In this document: positions 57,954-64,000 of the stretch, one piece after another
Numbering within the stretch: the stretch's first letter is position 1
Layout: each line of letters starts with the position of its first letter
DNA from: Pollenia angustigena
Lineage: Eukaryota > Arthropoda > Insecta > Diptera > Polleniidae
NCBI GenBank assembly: GCA_930367215.1
Contig: OV884058.1
Location: forward strand, 220,948,208 to 221,012,207
Direction of reading: 5' to 3'
DNA: 64,000 bases
The notes under the pieces: model-generated
Told to the model about the DNA's origin: nothing
Databases searched by the model: none
Seen by the model: the letters and a program-made list of their open reading frames with translations, nothing else
Made by a program: the position numbers and the translations under genes

Positions 57954-58857
57954 TAGAGTTGTCAACCGATGCAGAATAATTCGATTAATCGATCAAACAA
58001 AACCAAACTCTTGTTCGAATAATTTCAAAACGACGATTTTCGAATAACAAATAAATCGGTTAATAAATGTCGATTAACCGAACAATTTTTTTTATTAAAA
58101 AATAAATTAAATAAAAGATTAAAATTTGATTTATTCTCATACGTTTTTAGTGATTTTATACAAAATGTAGGAAAGTTAAAATATATTTTTGCCATAGCCC
58201 TGGTTGTTATTTATCTCAATTTTTAGTAAGGAAATACCCTGCTGAGTACTCATTGTATTTCAAAAATGTGTTTTATGTTCTTATTAAACAAATCTTAACA
58301 AACAATTGAGTAGATGAGTTGCAAAACTCGTTCGTTACAAAATTAAAAATACGAGTTGACAATTGATTCTAACTAACAGCTCCTTTGGCGCTTTATGAGG
58401 AGAAATATAATCAATGCATGTCATCTACCATGATTTTATCACGGACATGCATTGAAGCAATCAGAATATTTCTTCTAATAAAGCGCAAAAAGAACTGTAA
58501 GAATCATTTGCCATCTCGTATTTTTAATTTTGTAACGAACGAGTTTTGCAACTCATCTACTTCAGAGTAATATCGAATTATTAAGGAATTAAGGGTTTTA
58601 CGATGCCTTTAAGTAAAACAACGACTTGGAGTTAAGATGAAAAATTTTATGCATCAAAAAAAAAAAAAAAAAAAGAAGTCATAGCGGATGGTATGGAAGA
58701 TTTTCCATAGTAATTTTTTTGTTAAAATAATTCTTTTATTCGTTATTCTCATCGATTAATCAAATAATTTTTTAGATTTAATCGTTTGATCGAACGAACA
58801 AATACAATTATTTGAATTATTCGAAAAAAGTTGAAAGGCGAATAATTGACAAGTCTA
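57954..58857. mobile_element. Non-autonomous hAT-type element, TTCGATTAA family
   Basis: Termini TAGAGTTGTCAA and (reverse complement) TAGACTTGTCAA; exact duplication GTATAAAT (57946-57953 and 58858-58865). TTCGATTAATCGA and GAATAATT strings are iterated at both ends. A hairpin MITE is nested at 58309-58565. Confidence 0.92.
58309..58565. mobile_element. Hairpin MITE, GTAGATGAGTTGCAAAACTC ends
   Basis: About 46 bp (GTAGATGAGTTGCAAAACTC...AAAAATACGAG) occur inverted at both ends with almost no mismatch. The open frame 58385-58570 is not a gene. Confidence 0.8.
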
Positions 58858-59539
58858 GTATAAATATAACTCTTTTTCCATTGAGTTCTTAAAACTATGT
58901 AGGTTTAAAACTTTTACTCGTGAATACAATGAAATCTTATCAGAAAAAGATTCCATGAGCAATCGGTCTGCTTCATCTGCACTTTTTTAAAATAATAAAA
59001 GCAAAACTTCTTGCAAATATGTGCTTACATTTTTAAATTATTTCATTCCACAAAACACGATTTAAAATTAAAATTAAAACCAAATGAAATATGACAGCAT
59101 ATATTTTTGACACACAGCTAATTTGTTTACTACAGTGTTGTATCCATTTTCAAAATAAGACCACCTTGTATGAATTCGCCTTGCCTATCTTATTTCATCC
59201 CAAAGTACCTATATCATACATTTTTCTTTCATTTTATAAACAGAAATTCAACTAAAGTTTTTTTTCTTTTTTTTTAATTCCCTAAGCTAAAATTGAGTGA
59301 ACTAGAACATCGGCCACAATTTGTATGAAATTGTTTCTGACGTTTAAAATAATTTTATTCAGTTTTAAATGAAAATTTTACTAAAATGTTAAAAAAATAC
59401 TAATAAATAAGTTATATTGTTGTAGGCAAAATTTGCAAACGGTTTCTTTGTTTAAAATGTGTGTGGTCGCGAAAAAATTGTTGCTCTATTATGAACACCA
59501 GTGAAAATGTTGCTGCCTATTGTGAACGAAGCTTTATTT

Positions 59540-60720
59540 TTGTAAACACAGTGATGCCAACGTATCCTTATTCGGGCTAGATTTCGTACTAATTTACAGC
59601 CCTGAAACTTAGCCGGTTCTTACTTTTAGTTCGGTATGATTGTATATTTTGTTTTTCTGGCAATATTGAATTGTGAAATCTGTCCCAAAAATTTCAAAAC
59701 GTTCGAATGGAAAAACATTGAGAGTAGAGTTAAGTTTTAACTTTCTAGTTTTGTTAGAAATATATCGATATTTTCGTACATGAATGCAGAACCTGAAAGA
59801 ACTTTATTGTCATGAATTTATTTAAAATCATGAATTTATTTAAAAAAACACGTCCCTAAAGACATTTAATTCATATAAAATATAGTCTCAAACAAGTTAA
59901 TAGTTGTTGTTGTTAAAAGCTGTTGTTAAGTAATAATCGGTCATGTTCTAGAAATCAAAATGAAGTGAAATTTAGACCGAACGTGACTTTAAGTTCAATT
60001 ATTTACAAAATTAACGTAGTTTTACCTGGTTCTGGTCCTTGAAGAGCTAATTGGTAGATAAAATGGAATATTTTTATGAACACTCAGTACAGAATTGTTT
60101 TCAACATCTGCCCAGTTTTAAATCTAATTCATTAAGATTAAGATTAAGACATGCCCGACTGTGATTTATCGAATGAAGACGAGAATGACCAAGCATTGCA
60201 AATTTTATTAAATAATGTCCAATAAAAAATGGAAGTAAATGCTAGTAAAAGCTACAGTTGCATCTTAATCAGGGTTTAAAAATCTGCAGTTTAAGCCTAA
60301 AACTTTGTGTATAAATTTTCGCTTTTTGAGTTGGTTTGACAGCGACTGTTTACATTTAATAAATCAGAAGTAAAAGGAACAGTTTTTTTGGTGTCAATAG
60401 TACGGTAAGTACGTATTTCCTTAAATCACGTAAAGAATGCTTGATTCAAGTACGGATTATTTAAGTGCCAAATACTTAACCTATCCATATTTTATCCCAA
60501 ATTCGTATTTTAAATAATAAGAAAACAGATTGACTTAATTAAAAGTGCGATCAAATTAATCTCAAACTGTGCTTGATTCAAGAATTTCTAAGACGGTTTA
60601 ATCTCGATTCGTTCTTGAAATAATCCGACAGTGAGATTAGGTTGATTCTAATCTAAAAACTTAACCCATAGAACCAGAGAGAATATTATTATTTCACTTA
60701 TTCGTTACACATTTTTATTT
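59540..60720. other. No gene recognised
   Basis: AACACAGTGATGCCAACG near 59548 resembles a hAT-like end without a partner. A 24-residue frame MPDCDLSNEDENDQALQ starts near 60152; acidic, no family assigned. Otherwise AT-rich. Confidence 0.3.
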
Positions 60721-60721
60721 C

Positions 60722-61265
60722 ATTATACCCACACCACAATAGTGGAGAGGGTATTATGCATTTGTGCTAATGTGTGTAACGCCATTGGTCCTAGACCCAC
60801 CTTAAAGTATACAGATCGACTCAGAATCACTTTCTGAGTCGAACTAATGATGTCCGTCCGGCTGGCTGGCAGGCTGGCTGGATGTCCATGTAACCTTGTG
60901 CGCAAAATACAGGTCGCAATTTTGGAGATAATTTGATAAAATTTGGGACATAGGTTCTTATTAACACAAGGACCAAGCCTATTGAAAATGGGCCAAATCG
61001 TATGACAACGAGGGAAGATAGGGAGAAATTTCTTCCTCTCAGAAACTATCAAACCGATAAGCTATAGTTTTTCAAAAATAGGACCACAAGGGGACGTAGG
61101 GGGCAATTTCTGCCCCTCACAAACTTTTAACCCGATTTTAATGAGTTTTATAAACATAGATAAATCCATATTTTTATGGACATATAAGCATGATGTGTTT
61201 TTTAATACTGTGGTGTAGGGTATCATATGGTCGGGCTTGACCGACTATACTTTCTTACTTGTTTT
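60722..61265. mobile_element. TACCC-type dispersed fly repeat, copy 3
   Basis: Starts ATTATACCCACACCACAATA and ends GTGTAGGGTATCATATGGTC...TTTCTTACTTGTTTTT. GTCCGTCCGGCTGGCTGGC and CCATGTAACCTTGTGCGC lie inside and recur inverted near 35470. The antisense frame 60723-61052 is not a gene. Confidence 0.7.
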
Positions 61266-61582
61266 TATTGCATTCAGCCTATTTTTTCAGAAGAATCCAC
61301 AATTACAAGACATCAGCAGGATACCAAATTTTATGCTTTTAACTAAATAATTTAAAAAAGTAAAATATGGGAATTATTATTTCTTATTTTGCTTTTTAAA
61401 CATGAAAATAATCTATATTTTTCTTTTTGTAGTGTCGTTGTTGTGTCTACAAAAAACTTTTTTAAACACACGCGTATGCACGAATATTGGTTTTCGAAAG
61501 TTATCTCATTTTAAAGTGTTTTAAGTACTTAACTTTTTGAGTACGACTCGTACTTTAGAAAGAAGAAAAAACTTAATGCTAG

Positions 61583-61675
61583 CTAGTGCCCCGGTAGGCT
61601 AGGTAGTAGTGAGCTAGTCTGCAGACAAGCGTCAAGCTTCGCGGGGATTAGCATAGGGAATTGAAAAAAAATAAA
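61583..61675 (+). mobile_element. tRNA-derived SINE, copy 2 (internal deletion)
   Basis: CTAGTGCCCCGGTAGGCTAG and GCTTCGCGGGGATTAGCATA match the head and tail of 11320-11515, but the box B part is missing. It ends in an A-rich tail. Confidence 0.65.
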
Positions 61676-62806
61676 GTTAAGCAAATCCATAGAAATTTTT
61701 AAAAATACATACTAGTTTGTTCTTTCTGTGTAAGTACTACTAGACTTTGAGAAGATTTCGTCAAAATCTAGTCACGAATAGAATTTGTTTTGTATGAGAA
61801 ATCTATTCAACATCAACTAGATTTTGCACGGTATACCGTAAGTACTAGACTTAATTGTGGTGTAAACGGGTTAGTTGATAAGTTGTTTATAAAACATTAA
61901 CTCTTTCCAGACAATTCTGTAGAAAATTACTATTTTATATGTTTCCTGTATAAAATTCACTTGTTAGTTAACTCTTCGATGAGTTTTCTAACAAAAAATG
62001 GTAACTTTTCTAAAGGTTTCCTACAGAAAATCATTATTTTAATGACTAGGTATTTTGAATTTAGAGTTCGTCAGGTTATTATTGTTTTAGCCTATAAGCC
62101 ATCAAGTCGCTTTTGAGAAAAACAATAAAATAGGTTTACAATCAATTTTCTCAAAAACTACGCGATAGATATTTTTTAAATGCTAATTAAGTGCCCCATT
62201 TTTTTTTTTTTTTTTTTTACAAAGCTATACATTTTCATGAATTTACATGGAATAAATACAAAGTTTGCACTCCATATCAAATTTTATTTCATATTATGAT
62301 GTTTTCTTTGACGTGGAGCAAAGTAAGTGTATGGCAAAAACAATGAAGTTGATAGGTAGTTAATAGAGATTTATAAGGATAGTTTAGTATGTATTAGAAT
62401 GGTGAAAATTGCTAAAGTCTCTCCTATAAGCCCCGAACTGCAGATGCAACATAATATAAAAAAAATTTATGTTAGCCAGCGCAAATCAACATTCAACAAT
62501 TAGTTTTGTTGTGGGCTTCATATTCATCTCAAGTTTTACATTGTGTCAAATAGGTACATTTTAACTATTGTGACTGTTTATTTTGATCTACCTTGTTCAT
62601 TATTCGAATGGTGCAAAGCAACAGTACCAAGTAGAATTTGGTTATGTTTTAATGCAAAACTTGCTCCGTATGCTAAATATTGTCATAAGTAGCAATATAC
62701 ATAATGTTCAATGAACCTTAAAAATGTGGATGTTCTATACGAGATATCAAAAAATGGATTTTGGAATATAAAAGACAACCTCGATGCCATATATACAGTA
62801 CTTTTC

Positions 62807-63500
62807 GTTTATACCTAGTCACATTAGCGATAAAGTTCATTTTATCTGTTTATTTTGCCGCTATAAGTAAATTTAACATAAAGTAGCTTATCCCATCAAC
62901 AATAAATTTCAAGTGTTTTTTGTCAAGAATAAAAACTGGGAATAAAGCACGAATAGCAAAATCTTTTGAAATTAAAATTTTTTATTCCCAAAAATTGAAA
63001 TTACTTTTTGATAATAAACAGGCAAGTGCACGGCCTAAAACACACTTAATTGACAACATCTTTTGTAAGTTGTTGTTGTTTTTATTTTGTTTTTCTTAAC
63101 CTACTTTTACAACTACAATTAATGTTGAGAGAATTTCAACTAATTGTAGTGGGGAATGTAAGATGAGATAAAGCCACTGATGTTTATTGTTGATGTGTTT
63201 TGTTCAAGCTTTGATATTGTTACAAGTAGAACTGTTGCTATAATTCTTATACGTTTAACAGTTTTATTTGGTTTAATATCTTTAGTTTGTCTAAAATCTT
63301 AATGGATGAAGTTTCCTGATGATCTGGCCTAAGCAACCAGTGAAATGCATAGGAATAGCTTTTCCCATCAACAATAAATTTCAAGTGTTTTTGTCAAGAA
63401 TAAAAACTGGGAATTAAGCACGAATAGCTAAATCTTTTGAAAATAAAGTATTAACGTTATACCTAGTTCATTGAGCGATATAAGCACATTTGCCATTTAT
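62807..63500 (+). repeat. Retrozyme-like repeat, 472-bp period, about 1.2 units
   Basis: AGCTTATCCCATCAACAATAA at 62884 recurs as AGCTTTTCCCATCAACAATAA at 63356, giving a 472-bp period. A hammerhead-like motif ends right at the start of the second unit. The family also occurs at about 52975-53340. Small tandem repeats bounded by hammerheads are typical of retrozymes; no ORF is present. Confidence 0.6.
63311..63356 (+). ncRNA. Hammerhead-ribozyme-like motif, copy 2 (intact core)
   Basis: Stem I half GTTTC, CTGATGA (63316-63322), stem II with CTGG/CCAG around a 9-nt loop, GAAA (63342-63345), TGCA as minimal stem III, TA cleavage step (63350-63351), stem I half GGAAT. The core is canonical. Weak points: the pair next to the core in stem II is U-U and stem III is only two pairs, so a dimeric form would be needed. 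Confidence 0.6.
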
Positions 63501-64000
63501 CAACAGTAGTCAAAGGAAAAAGTAAAGCAAATTAATGGCGTTATAGTCACATTAGCAAAATTTACTAAGTTCTTTTTAGTTTTCGAATCAAAAATCCATC
63601 CAAAGAAAGAATGAATTAAATCATTTAATTTTTCTCATCAACTCTCTACTCGTAAAAAATTAGTTTTTGCCGTTTGTATTAGCTATGAAATAGGTACCTA
63701 TCTTGTTATTATTTTAACTTCTCTTTATACCTACCTAGGTACCTACAGTATGCAACTCTGTTGCAAAACCATAAGCCTGATGTCGGTGTAATTACTAGGT
63801 ATGCATTTTTTATTTACTTTGTTCACATAACTTGATTATAGGTATTCGACGTTATGGTTGCAGCTAAAAGAAGTGACTATAAGCGAAAAGTACTGTAATC
63901 CATTCCTAAAAAAATGGCGTGTAGGCTTAAACAATAATCGCCTGACGAGTTGCCTTTTTTCGTAAGGTTTTTTTCAGAAAATTAACTTTTTGAAAATTAA
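63501..64000. other. No gene recognised
   Basis: AT-rich sequence with TACCTA strings near 63690-63750; no ORF or repeat partner seen. Confidence 0.3.

Larger units (their letters stand above)
56915..59183. mobile_element. Large CAAGGCGAATT-type element inside PIF MITE copy 3
   Basis: Ends CAAGGCGAATTCATACAAGG in inverted orientation. It is over 2 kb, the longest of this family here. CTAT is repeated at the flanks, but an 8-bp duplication is not clear. Around 57117-57260 a frame reads EVEYFQLDEHRYIGSESD; no known family. It includes a further hAT-type element. Confidence 0.65.
56871..59533 (-). mobile_element. PIF/Harbinger-like MITE, GTTCACAATC family, copy 3, split
   Basis: Left piece 56871-56914 (AGCTTTGTTCACAATC...) and right piece 59184-59533 (...TATTGTGAACGAAGCT) together equal the inverted family body. 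The break falls where other copies read CTTCTATCTT. The 2.27 kb between are a CAAGGCGAATT-type element. Confidence 0.8.

Overview
The window looks like non-coding, AT-rich nuclear DNA of a brachyceran fly, probably a calyptrate (house fly or blow fly group). The basis is base composition, dipteran-type LINE and mariner relics, dispersed TACCC-type fly repeats, and an open reading frame closely resembling the Hermes transposase known from the house fly. I see no host protein exon I can defend. Species cannot be named from the sequence.

Nearly everything recognisable is transposable-element DNA, inserted in layers. From left to right: 1-4085, a hAT-type element inserted in a mariner relic, a hAT end fragment, and a MITE carrying two other insertions. 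5037-6088, a hAT-type element holding a pogo-like helix-turn-helix relic. 7079-10505, a decayed LINE with endonuclease and reverse transcriptase. 11320-13612, a tRNA-like SINE followed by a second, 5'-truncated LINE cut by a MITE. 13784 to about 26190, an old hAT element with transposase relics, blown up by a minisatellite, a 6.9-kb foldback element and a mariner. 26591-39890, a run of hAT-type, PIF-like and pogo-like non-autonomous elements. 40093-42762, a Hermes-like hAT with the only long intact ORF. 43230-50630, small MITEs, a self-nested hAT MITE and a Helitron-like element. 50768-54364, a 3.6-kb inverted-repeat element with a 117-bp tandem array and a hammerhead-ribozyme-like motif. 54562-64000, more hAT-type and PIF-like elements, a second SINE copy and a 472-bp repeat with a second hammerhead-like motif.

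Target duplications make the nesting legible. Eleven elements have exact 8-bp duplications and three more match at 7 of 8. Several PIF-like MITEs have exact TAA or TTA duplications. The 6.9-kb foldback has an exact 5-bp duplication inside a minisatellite unit.

Most notable: (1) a set of different hAT-type families, each with its own short motif iterated near the ends; four of these motifs differ only in the first bases of NNCGATTTTT-like strings; (2) two hammerhead-like ribozymes in one repeat family; (3) a perfect 53-bp hairpin enclosing a tRNA-like sequence; (4) a Hermes-like transposase with its catalytic triad intact but the conserved Trp of the CxxRW region changed to Arg.
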